64,000 bases of DNA from Demequina litoralis. GTDB taxonomy: Bacteria; Actinomycetota; Actinomycetes; Actinomycetales; Demequinaceae. Under the pieces are notes generated by a model, which did not search any database, was not told where the DNA came from, and saw only the letters and a list, made by a program, of their open reading frames with translations. Numbering within the stretch: position 1 is the first letter of the stretch; every line of letters starts with the position of its first letter. Shown piece by piece: positions 8,123 to 15,323 of this stretch. The position numbers were made by a program, and so were the translations under genes. Location of the stretch: assembly GCF_030418455.1 (NCBI RefSeq), contig NZ_JAUHPW010000006.1:124001-188000 (forward strand), in the 5' to 3' direction.

Positions 8123-9022
8123 ATGCTCCCTGGTACGCGGACGGAATTGCCCCTGGTGGTGACGGACGAGACGGTCCGCGCGCTGATCGACGACCAGTTC
8201 CCGCACCTCGCGGACGTCGAGCTCGGACGCCGGTACACGCTCGAGGACCACTTCGCGATCCGCATCGGCGACCACCACGGCGCGCTGTTCCCCCGCCTCG
8301 CGGAGGACGATGCGCTGTTCGAGCGGGTCACCGACGTGCTCGCGCCGCACCTCGACACGTGGGGCTTCCCCGTGAGCGCGCCGATCGAGCTCGGCCTCCC
8401 GGGCCGCGGCTTCCCGTACCACTGGGCCCTCGTCGACTGGGTGTCGGCCTCGACGGCCGCCTTCGTGCCGCTGCACTCGGCCTCGGCGCGGGACCTGGGT
8501 GCCGCGCTGCGCGAGGTCCACGCGCTCGCGCCGGCCGGCGCCCCGGACAACCCGCGTACCGCGCCTCCGCTGACGACGCTCGTGGAGCAGTGGGAGCGGC
8601 TGCTGGTCTTCGCGTCGCTCCGCGGCGCGCCGGAGAACCGTGTGCTCGACGTCGAGGCGGCCGACGCGGTGTTCCGCACCGGCGTCGCGACCCGCGTCGA
8701 CGTGCCGCCGACGTGGACCCACGGGCGCCTCGAGCCCCGCTCGATCCAGTCGGACCGCGGCCGCTTCGCGGGGCTCCTCATCTGGCACAACTTCGGCGCC
8801 GGCGATCCTGCCGCCGACCTGGGCGGCGCCGCCACCGTGGTGCCGCTCGACATGCGCGACGAACTCTACGCGGGCTACGGCGACGTGAGCGCCGCGACCG
8901 CGTGGCGCGCGCAGTCGTACCAGCTGCTCGCGGCGGTGCAGCACATCGAGCTCGACGACCCGTTCCTCGCCCGCATGGCGTGGGAGCGGCTCATCGAGCT
9001 CGGCCTCGCGCACGAGGCCTGA
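8123..9022 (+). CDS. APH-fold pseudokinase (catalytic residues lost)
   Basis: A 299-residue protein alignable with the intact APH kinase at 2919-3815, including the shared downstream segment SDRGRxxGLL and GDPAADL. The catalytic loop reads HGRLEPRS instead of HLDLHGAN, so the catalytic Asp is Arg202 and the Asn is Ser207. The metal-binding DWGD reads IWHN. Phosphotransfer by the usual mechanism should not be possible; the reading frame is long and undamaged, so it is probably kept as a binding or regulatory protein rather than decaying. TAGGGT (8110-8115) stands 7 nt before the ATG, supporting a leaderless start. Confidence 0.75.
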   Translation: MLPGTRTELPLVVTDETVRALIDDQFPHLADVELGRRYTLEDHFAIRIGDHHGALFPRLAEDDALFERVTDVLAPHLDTWGFPVSAPIELGLPGRGFPYHWALVDWVSASTAAFVPLHSASARDLGAALREVHALAPAGAPDNPRTAPPLTTLVEQWERLLVFASLRGAPENRVLDVEAADAVFRTGVATRVDVPPTWTHGRLEPRSIQSDRGRFAGLLIWHNFGAGDPAADLGGAATVVPLDMRDELYAGYGDVSAATAWRAQSYQLLAAVQHIELDDPFLARMAWERLIELGLAHEA

Positions 9023-9107
9023 CCCGCACCCGCACCCGCACCCGCACCCACGACCACGCCCACGCCCACGCCCACGCCCACGCCCACGCGCACGCGCACG
9101 CGCACGC
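9023..9107. repeat. Compound hexanucleotide tandem repeat
   Basis: Directly after the pseudokinase stop codon there are four CCCGCA units, then a run of CCCACG-type units and then a run of CGCACG-type units, ending in a copy of GCATCGTCC (9108-9116). The units differ by single bases, as expected of slippage and point change from one ancestral hexamer. It lies in the short gap before a lipoprotein gene and could vary in copy number. Confidence 0.8.
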
Positions 9108-9175
9108 GCATCGTCCCGCCGCGGGCCGCGCCGTCTCCCCTCGACAGGCGCCCTATCAGGCGCGATGCTGGGGAG

Positions 9176-9607
9176 ATGGGCGAGGCGACGATGCGGCGGG
9201 CCGGGCGCGCGCTGCTGGTCGCGTCCGTCGCGGGCCTGCTCGGCGCGTGCGGGATCCTGTCGGGATCCGACGAGCCGTGGGACGAGCCCGCCGACTACAC
9301 GTACGACGCGACCATCACCGTCTTCGGCCCGTCAGCGGGCGAGTGGCGGATCACGGTGCGGGACCACGCGGTCGCGGGCGCCCGGCCCCTCGACGACACC
9401 GCCCTCGGCTCGTCCGCCACGCTCGACGACTTCGCGACGTTCGCCGAGTACGAGGCGGGGCACGCGCAGGCGCAGGAGCGGGGCGACGCCGTGAGCCGCC
9501 TCGTGCGCACCCGTGACGGCGCGCTCAAGAGCTACGAGCACGACGGCTCGAAGGACGCCGTCGACGACGAGTACCTCATCGTCGTGTCGCAGGTCACCGT
9601 CCCCTGA
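9176..9607 (+). CDS. Small lipoprotein, possibly DUF6174-like
   Basis: A 143-residue predicted lipoprotein. After a basic start it has a hydrophobic core ending in the lipobox LLGAC; the Cys would be acylated. The mature part has the pattern DYTYDATITVFGPSAGEWRIT followed by a second strand block (LIVVSQVTV), which resembles DUF6174 proteins; that match is from memory and uncertain. The ATG at 9176 follows a GGGGAG ribosome site; an ATG at 9191 is an alternative that trims five residues. No function can be assigned. Confidence 0.7.
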   Translation: MGEATMRRAGRALLVASVAGLLGACGILSGSDEPWDEPADYTYDATITVFGPSAGEWRITVRDHAVAGARPLDDTALGSSATLDDFATFAEYEAGHAQAQERGDAVSRLVRTRDGALKSYEHDGSKDAVDDEYLIVVSQVTVP

Positions 9608-9657
9608 TGCGCGTGCATCCTCGCCGGTAGAGGCCCGGACGTGGGACAGTAGGCCGC

Positions 9658-10137
9658 ATGGACATCTTCGAGACCCCGCTCCCCGGAGTCGGCGTCCGCT
9701 ACGAGTTCACCGCGGAGGGCGGAGACCACGTCGGCGTGGTGGTCCGTCGTGACGGGAAGCGCGACCTCGCGTTCTACGACCGTGAGGACCCGGACGCGTG
9801 CCGCGGCACCGTCGAGCTGTCCGAGGGCGACTCGGGCAAGCTGGCGGACCTGCTCGGCGGGACGAACATCATCGCCAGGCTCGAGGACCTGCGCCACACG
9901 ATCGTGGGGCTGGCGATCGAGTGGGTGACGATGCCCGCGGTCGGCGGCCTCGTCGGCCGGTCCCTCGCGGAGGGGCGCATCCGCACGGAGACGTCGGCCT
10001 CGATCGTCGCGGTCATCCGCGGCGACCAGGGCATCCCCGGCATCGAGCCGTCCTTCATCTTCGAGCCGGGGGACGTGGTGCTGGTCCTGGGCTCCGACGA
10101 GGCCGTCGACCGCGCGGCCGCCATCCTCACGGGCTGA
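9658..10137 (+). CDS. khtT: KhtT-like RCK_C regulatory subunit of K+/H+ antiporter
   Basis: A 159-residue soluble protein. The first ~70 residues form a small N-terminal domain; residues about 80-158 match a TrkA-C (RCK_C) domain, with EGRIRTETSASIVAVIRG and FIFEPGDVVLVLGSDEAV. In Bacillus, KhtT binds the antiporter KhtU, responds to pH and can bind c-di-AMP. The transporter gene follows after 3 nt, which supports this assignment. GACAGT (9645-9650) lies 7 nt upstream of the ATG, so the operon is probably leaderless. KhtT-type subunits gate K+ efflux for alkaline and osmotic balance. Confidence 0.87.
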   Translation: MDIFETPLPGVGVRYEFTAEGGDHVGVVVRRDGKRDLAFYDREDPDACRGTVELSEGDSGKLADLLGGTNIIARLEDLRHTIVGLAIEWVTMPAVGGLVGRSLAEGRIRTETSASIVAVIRGDQGIPGIEPSFIFEPGDVVLVLGSDEAVDRAAAILTG

Positions 10138-10140
10138 CCG

Positions 10141-11382
10141 ATGGACGCCGCGACCGCACCCATGACGGGCCTGCGCGTCGCAGTGGAGGGCGCCCACGGC
10201 GATACCGCGCTGGTGTTCATCGAGCTCGGCATCGTCTTCATCGTCCTCGCACTGCTGGGCAGGCTCGCGGGCCGCATCGGGATCCCCTCGATCCCGCTGT
10301 ACCTGCTGGCGGGCCTCGTCATGGGCGAGGGCGGGTTCATCCCGATCCGCGCGGGCGAGGAGTTCCTGTCCATCGGCGCGCAGATCGGCGTGGTCCTGCT
10401 GCTCCTGCTCCTCGGCCTCGAGTACTCGCCGGACGATCTCCGGGTGGGCATGCAGACCACCTGGAAGGCCGGCATCCTCGACCTGGTCCTCAACGCGACC
10501 CCGGGCTTCGTCGTCGGGCTCCTCATGGGCTGGTCCGTCACGGCGTCCGTCCTGCTCGCGGGGGTCACGTACATCTCCAGCTCGGGCATCATCGCGCGCC
10601 TGCTCGACGACTTCGACCGCCTGGCGAACCGCGAGACGCCGGTGATCCTCAGCCTGCTCGTGATGGAGGACATCGCGATGGCGCTGTTCCTCCCGATCCT
10701 CGCGGTCATGCTCGTCGGCGCGACGCTGCTGCAGGGAGCCGTCGCCGCGGCCATCGCGATCGCGATCGTCGCCGTGGCCTTCCTGTTCGCGATGCGCTTC
10801 TCGCGGCAGCTGTCGACCGCGGTCCACTCGCACTCCCGCGAGCTGCTGCTGCTCAGCGTGCTCGGGCTCGCCTTCCTCGTCGCCGGCCTCGCGGAGGCCG
10901 TGCAGGTGTCGGCCGCGGTCGGGGCGTTCCTGCTGGGGCTGACGCTGTCGGGCAACGTCGCCGACCAGCTCCGCGGGCTCATGCCGCCGTTGCGCGACGT
11001 GTTCGCGGGGATCTTCTTCGTCTTCTTCGGGATCACCATCGACCCGCGCGACCTGGGCCCGGTCGCTCTGCCGGCCCTGGGACTGGCCGTCGTCACGCTC
11101 ATCACCAAGGTCATCACCGGGGTGTGGGCGGCCCGCCGCGCAGGCATCGGCCCCAAGGGTCAGTGGCGCACGGGGCTCTCCCTGGTGCCTCGCGGCGAGT
11201 TCTCGATCGTCATCGCCGGCCTCGGCGTCGCCGGCGGCGCGCAGCCGCTGCTCGGACCGTTCGCGGCCGCGTACGTGCTCATCCTCGCCGTCGCGGGTTC
11301 GGTGCTCATGCGCTACGCCGACCAGATACCCCACCCCCTCAAGGCCGCCGCGGCACGGTCACGACCACGACCGGCCGTGTGA
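10141..11382 (+). CDS. khtU: KhtU-like CPA2 family K+(Na+)/H+ antiporter
   Basis: A 413-residue membrane protein with about 11-12 transmembrane helices of the Na_H_Exchanger (CPA2) family. Features include the early helix with PSIPLYLLAGLVMGEGG, the GVTYISSSGIIARLL segment and ETPVILSLLVMEDIAMAL, where the conserved acidic pair of the ion path lies. It lacks the cytoplasmic TrkA-N domain found in KefB/C, consistent with control by the separate KhtT-like subunit encoded just upstream (3-nt gap). It would exchange K+ for H+ across the cytoplasmic membrane. Confidence 0.9.
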   Translation: MDAATAPMTGLRVAVEGAHGDTALVFIELGIVFIVLALLGRLAGRIGIPSIPLYLLAGLVMGEGGFIPIRAGEEFLSIGAQIGVVLLLLLLGLEYSPDDLRVGMQTTWKAGILDLVLNATPGFVVGLLMGWSVTASVLLAGVTYISSSGIIARLLDDFDRLANRETPVILSLLVMEDIAMALFLPILAVMLVGATLLQGAVAAAIAIAIVAVAFLFAMRFSRQLSTAVHSHSRELLLLSVLGLAFLVAGLAEAVQVSAAVGAFLLGLTLSGNVADQLRGLMPPLRDVFAGIFFVFFGITIDPRDLGPVALPALGLAVVTLITKVITGVWAARRAGIGPKGQWRTGLSLVPRGEFSIVIAGLGVAGGAQPLLGPFAAAYVLILAVAGSVLMRYADQIPHPLKAAAARSRPRPAV

Positions 11383-11503
11383 GACGATGGGCCATCGTCC
11401 CGGCGGGCCTCACCCGAAGGACGATGCGCCGGCCACGTCGCGCAGTTGGCGTGGCTTCCGCGCGAGGACGCGCGAGATGTCTTTCTCCTTGTGAGGTTCC
11501 GTC

Positions 11504-12844
11504 ATGCTCACCCCTTATCGGGGCATCCTCGCCCTGCCCGGCGCCCGTGCGTTCACGGCCTGGGGACTGATCGCGCGCATCCAGATGGGCCTCACCGGCC
11601 TCGCGACGTTCCTGCTCGTCCAGATCGAGTACGGGCGGTACGAGTACGGCGGCATGGTGGTCGCCGCCATCGCCGTGTCCTACGCGGTCGTGTCGCCGCA
11701 GGTGGGCCGGCTCGTGGACGCGTACGGGCAGTCGCGTGTGCTGCGCATCGGGTACGCGATCGCGATCATCGGCCGCGTCGCGATGATCGTCGCGGCTCTC
11801 ACCCACCAGCCGATCTGGGTGCTCATGCTCCTCACCCCGCTGTTCGCGGCGGGCGGCACGCAGTCGACGCATACGCGTGCCCGGTGGACGCACATCGTCC
11901 CCGACAAGGACGCGCTCAACACGGCCTTCTCGCTCGAGTCCTCCCTCGAGGAGGTGCTGTTCATCGCGGGTCCCGCGCTCGCGACGGTGCTCGCCACGCA
12001 GGTCGACTCGTGGGTGCCGTCGGTGATCGCCGTGGTGACGCTCGCGATCGGCGGCTACGGCTTCCTCGCGCTCACGTCGACGGAGCCGCCCGCCCGGCGC
12101 GCGGACGCCCGCCGCATCCAGGCGGAGCGCGAGCACAGCACCGCGCTCGTCATCGACGGCACGCTCGAGCGCATCGGCCTGCCGCCGAAGCCTCGCGGCA
12201 TGCGCCGCTACCGCGGCGCGCTGCGCGGCCACCTGCTGGTGACGACGCCCGCGCTCGTCGTCACCACCGTCATCTTCGGCACCCAGGGTGCGATGTTCGC
12301 CTCCGTGGATGCCGCCACCGTCGCGTTCGCCGAGGAGCTGGGGCACAAGGACATGGCGGGCCTCGTGCTGGCCGTATGGGCGGTGGGCTCGCTCGTCGGC
12401 GGCCTCGCGTACGGCTCGCGCGTGTGGGCCCGCACCCTTGCCTCGCGCCTGCTGTGGGGCGTCTCGGTCACCGGCGTCGGCGCCGTGTCGTTCATGTTCG
12501 CGCCGGGGCTCCTCGCGCTCGGCGTGATGATGTTCCTCACGGGCCTCGCGATCGCGCCGACCATGGCCGTGGGCGACGGCGTCACGCATGCGCTCGTGCC
12601 CCGCTCGCGCCTCACCGAGGGCATGACGTGGACGCGCACCGGCATGGATCTCGGCATCGCCTCGGGCGCGTGGATCGCGGGCGCGATCATCGATCGGCAC
12701 GGGGCGCAGGGCGGCTTCCTCGTCACCGCCTGCGCGGGCCTCGCGGGCGTCGCGATCGCCGCCGCATCGTGGCGCTACCTCCGCTCGCGCCGCGCCTACG
12801 AGGAGATGGTCGCTCGCGACGACGCGCTCCCCGTCGCGGCGTAG
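11504..12844 (+). CDS. MFS transporter of unknown substrate
   Basis: A 446-residue protein with 12 predicted helices in two halves separated by a basic loop (about residues 195-240, rich in Arg). Typical MFS features are seen, such as GRLVDAYGQSRVLR between helices 2 and 3. It looks like a drug/metabolite efflux-type carrier rather than a sugar symporter, but the substrate cannot be told. The 121-nt gap before it holds one GGACGATGC copy at 11419-11427 and no other recognisable site. The ATG is preceded by a weak GAGG ribosome site. Confidence 0.88.
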   Translation: MLTPYRGILALPGARAFTAWGLIARIQMGLTGLATFLLVQIEYGRYEYGGMVVAAIAVSYAVVSPQVGRLVDAYGQSRVLRIGYAIAIIGRVAMIVAALTHQPIWVLMLLTPLFAAGGTQSTHTRARWTHIVPDKDALNTAFSLESSLEEVLFIAGPALATVLATQVDSWVPSVIAVVTLAIGGYGFLALTSTEPPARRADARRIQAEREHSTALVIDGTLERIGLPPKPRGMRRYRGALRGHLLVTTPALVVTTVIFGTQGAMFASVDAATVAFAEELGHKDMAGLVLAVWAVGSLVGGLAYGSRVWARTLASRLLWGVSVTGVGAVSFMFAPGLLALGVMMFLTGLAIAPTMAVGDGVTHALVPRSRLTEGMTWTRTGMDLGIASGAWIAGAIIDRHGAQGGFLVTACAGLAGVAIAAASWRYLRSRRAYEEMVARDDALPVAA

Positions 12845-12880
12845 CCGCTCGGCCGCGCGGCGCGGACCGATAATGGGCGC

Positions 12881-13387
12881 GTGATCAGAGACGCCGTCCC
12901 CGCCGCGGACGCGGCCCGCATCGCCGAGATCTACGGCCACTACGTGACCCACGACACGGCGACCTTCGAGACCGAGCCGGTCTCCGCCGACGACATCTGG
13001 GCGCGGATCGCGGGCGTCCAGGACCGCGGGCTGCCGTGGATCGTGGCGGAGACGGACGGCCGCGTGGTCGGCTACGCGTATGCCGCGCCGTTCCGCGACC
13101 GCGCCGCCTACCGCCACACGCTGGAGACGACCGTCTACCTCGATGCGGATGCCCGCCGGGCGGGCACCGGCAGCGCCCTGTACGCCGCGCTGCTCGACCG
13201 CCTGCGCACCCTCGAGGGTTCGGCGCACGCACCCGTGCACTCGGTCATGGCTGTCATCGCGCTGCCCCATCCGGGGTCGGTCGCGTTGCACGAGCGGCTG
13301 GGCTTCCAGCACGTCGGCACCGTCGCGGACGCGGGCTTCAAGCTCGACCGCTGGATCGACGTGGGCTACTGGCAGCTCATGCTCTGA
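12881..13387 (+). CDS. GNAT acetyltransferase, Pat/MddA-like
   Basis: A 168-residue GNAT similar in layout to phosphinothricin/methionine-sulfoximine acetyltransferases: it opens with IRDAVPAADAARIAEIYGHYV, has the substrate-side strand TATFETEP, the acetyl-CoA loop ARRAGTGSALY and the C-terminal FKLDRWIDVGYWQ. Enzymes of this group protect against toxic amino-acid analogues such as methionine sulfoximine. GATAAT (12869-12874) is 6 nt before the GTG start, so the mRNA is probably leaderless. Its last 11 nt overlap the 3' end of the convergent AbiEi-like gene. Confidence 0.87.
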   Translation: MIRDAVPAADAARIAEIYGHYVTHDTATFETEPVSADDIWARIAGVQDRGLPWIVAETDGRVVGYAYAAPFRDRAAYRHTLETTVYLDADARRAGTGSALYAALLDRLRTLEGSAHAPVHSVMAVIALPHPGSVALHERLGFQHVGTVADAGFKLDRWIDVGYWQLML

Positions 13388-14108
13388 GATCGGGATCCCG
13401 AACCCACCGGCCCAGCCTCTGGAACCGGATGCGCTCGGCCGCGGAATGTCGGCGTTGCCCCCGCGCCACCGGGTCGATCTCGGCGTCGGCGATGCCACGC
13501 AGCAGCCTCCCGACCGCTTCTCGCGCCCTGTCGGGGCTGCCCGACCTCCAGGGGCTGTGCAGCAGGTCCAGCACGGTCTGGACGGGGCTGGCGACCCGGA
13601 AGATCCCGAGCTCTCCGACCATGCCGATGACGTCTAGTCCGTACGTGCGCTCGTCGCGGCGGCGCAGGTGCCACAGGGGGTTGCCGAGTACGCGCTCGTC
13701 GCGTGTGTGGAACTCGAGCAGGGTGCCGAGCGCATCCAGGCGCCGTGCTCGCACCTGCCGAGGCACCGTCACGTGGACGAGGGCGCTCGACCGCGCCGTC
13801 GCACCGTGGAGCGACGCGGCTGTGAGGCCCGACACGTACGGCACATCGAGGCCGAAGCGGGCTGCGGCCACGCGCCATCCCACCTCCTCGGCACCGGGCA
13901 GCCACGAGCGGTCCGCCCCATCAGGCACCACGACGTGCACACCCCGCGCGATCGTGACGATCCTCCCGTCCGCGCGGAGCGCTCGCAGGCGGCGGTCGGG
14001 GTCGCCGAGCAACCCGCGCAGGTCCGCAGTCGCGAAGAGCGGGTACGCAGGCGGCACCGAGAACACCTCGACGCCGCACAGCTCCGCCCATCCTTCGTCG
14101 TCGCGCAT
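13377..14108 (-). CDS. AbiEi-type antitoxin/transcriptional regulator (orphan)
   Basis: A 243-residue protein. Residues about 18-60 make a winged helix of the AbiEi_4 type (FATADLRGLLGDPDRRLRALR, then GRIVTIARGVHVVVPDG); a longer mixed domain follows, ending in a basic tail. AbiEi proteins are antitoxins and autorepressors of type IV toxin-antitoxin systems, usually paired with an AbiEii nucleotidyltransferase. No such partner is adjacent, so this is an orphan or acts as a regulator only. The ATG at 14108 is chosen over farther upstream starts because a purine-rich AAGGGGGGG site precedes it. The gene is less biased in codon use than its neighbours. Confidence 0.75.
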   Translation of the reverse strand: MRDDEGWAELCGVEVFSVPPAYPLFATADLRGLLGDPDRRLRALRADGRIVTIARGVHVVVPDGADRSWLPGAEEVGWRVAAARFGLDVPYVSGLTAASLHGATARSSALVHVTVPRQVRARRLDALGTLLEFHTRDERVLGNPLWHLRRRDERTYGLDVIGMVGELGIFRVASPVQTVLDLLHSPWRSGSPDRAREAVGRLLRGIADAEIDPVARGQRRHSAAERIRFQRLGRWVRDPDLRA

Positions 14109-14159
14109 CGCCCCCCCTTCGGCGTGGGCGCCCGAGACTGTGTACGGCAGGCTCCCGTC

Positions 14160-14281
14160 ATTTATGCACGATGGCGCGGGGCCGCCCGTCCTGCCCAAGC
14201 GGGCCCCGTACCCGGGGACGACGGTCGCACCCGAAGGGCAGGGGACATCACCCCTCGCCCGCCGTCGCTTCGTGCATAAAT
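14160..14281. promoter_or_regulatory. Perfect 12-bp AT-rich inverted repeat around AbiEi/pilin intergenic region
   Basis: ATTTATGCACGA (14160-14171) and its exact reverse complement TCGTGCATAAAT (14270-14281) bracket a 98-nt GC-rich segment. The arms are far more AT-rich than the surroundings. They lie 52 nt upstream of the AbiEi-like gene, between it and the divergent pilin gene. AbiEi proteins bind inverted repeats in their own promoters, so the arms may be operator sites. A recombination or insertion footprint is an alternative. Confidence 0.55.
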
Positions 14282-14362
14282 AGCGGGAGCATCTGCACTG
14301 CACACTCGGCCTGCCGATCAGGAAGCGACAAACCGGGCGCAAAAGTGCTGGTCAGGGCTAGG

Positions 14363-14815
14363 ATGCGAGAGTGCCCCACGGGGCGCGGAACCTTGAGGGG
14401 GGTTCTCAGGAGGGGGAAGTTCACGCGCGCCGACGGCGGTTTCACGCTGGTCGAGCTGCTGGTGACCATGGTGATCATCGCGGTGCTGGCGGCGATCGCG
14501 CTGCCGCTGTTCCTGGTGCAGCGCCAGAAGGCCAACGACACCGCCGCGCGGGCGGACCTGTCGTCGCTCGGCACCGCGATCGCCGCCGAGTACACGGAGC
14601 CGAGCGCCTCGCCGTCGGTGGGGATCGAGGCCGGCCAGTACAAGGTCGACGCGAACTACGTCGCGAACGTCTCGGACGGCGTGGTGCTCCAGGGCTTCAC
14701 GCCAGGAACCGAGACCACCTGGTGCGTGTGGGTCAAGCATCCCGAGGGCGACGTCGCCGCCACCGGGATCCGGTACTCCGCGGACGGCGGCCTCGAGCCC
14801 GGCACGTGCCCGTAG
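14363..14815 (+). CDS. Type IV pilin/pseudopilin-like prepilin (orphan)
   Basis: Encodes a prepilin with the cleavage signature GG|FTLVELL (Glu at +5) followed by a hydrophobic helix (VTMVIIAVLAAIALPLFLV) and a short globular C-terminus of about 110 residues with two cysteines (TTWCVW and GTCP) that could form a disulfide. A prepilin peptidase and assembly ATPase would be required, and none is in the window. The start is uncertain. The ATG at 14363 gives a 26-residue leader; a TTG at 14393 gives a more usual leader of about 16. TAGGAT (14359-14364) overlaps the ATG, so the transcript may begin just after it, which favours the TTG. Confidence 0.75.
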   Translation: MRECPTGRGTLRGVLRRGKFTRADGGFTLVELLVTMVIIAVLAAIALPLFLVQRQKANDTAARADLSSLGTAIAAEYTEPSASPSVGIEAGQYKVDANYVANVSDGVVLQGFTPGTETTWCVWVKHPEGDVAATGIRYSADGGLEPGTCP

Positions 14816-14823
14816 CGCTGTAG

Positions 14824-15258
14824 CTATGCGGAGGCCGCGGCGCGGGCGACGAGCTCCGCGATCATCGCCTCCTCGTCCTCGCCGAGGGTGACGAGCGCAT
14901 AGGAGGTGGCCCACATCGCGCCGTCGTCGAGCGCGGCGACATCCTCGAAGCCGAGCGTCGCGTAGCGGGACTTGAACTTCTCCGCGGGCTTGAAGAAGCA
15001 CAGCACCTTGCCGTCCTTCGCGTACGCCGGCATGCCGTACCAGGTACGGGGCGCAAGCTCCGGGGCCACCCGGGTGACGATGGCGTGCACCCCTTCCGCG
15101 AGCGCGCGGTCAGCGTCGGGCATCGCCGCGATCTTCTCCAGCACGTCCGCGAGATCCGCGGCCGCCTTGTCGGCGCCCTTGGCCCGCTTCGCAGCCGCGC
15201 GCCGCTCGGCCGCGGTCTCCTTCATCGCGGCGCGCTCCTCCTCGGTGAACTCGCTCAT
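14824..15258 (-). CDS. DUF1801/YdhG-family protein
   Basis: A 144-residue protein. A charged, Lys/Ala/Glu-rich N-terminal helix (about 1-45) precedes a DUF1801 fold: LAEGVHAIVTRVAPELAPRT, WYGMPAYAKDGKVLCFF and the closing helix EEAMIAELVARAA. The family includes proteins annotated as iron chaperones (YdhG/frataxin-like), but this role is not established for this subgroup. CACGAT (minus strand, 15266-15271) is 7 nt upstream of the ATG, in line with leaderless starts elsewhere. It is followed by 8 nt and then the convergent pilin gene stop. Confidence 0.82.
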   Translation of the reverse strand: MSEFTEEERAAMKETAAERRAAAKRAKGADKAAADLADVLEKIAAMPDADRALAEGVHAIVTRVAPELAPRTWYGMPAYAKDGKVLCFFKPAEKFKSRYATLGFEDVAALDDGAMWATSYALVTLGEDEEAMIAELVARAAASA

Positions 15259-15323
15259 GGCTCCGATCGTGCCACGGCCCGGGCCTCGCGGGGAGGTCCG
15301 GGCCGTGGCGACGAGCGCGGGAG

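Noticed and set aside
9023-9116. CRISPR-like array
   Set aside because: The units are contiguous hexamers without spacers, so it is a simple tandem repeat.
14371-14823. A GTG frame starting 6-7 nt after TAGGAT, which fits the leaderless rule
   Set aside because: This frame gives an Arg/Gly-rich product, while the other frame encodes a clear pilin; spacing alone does not decide here.
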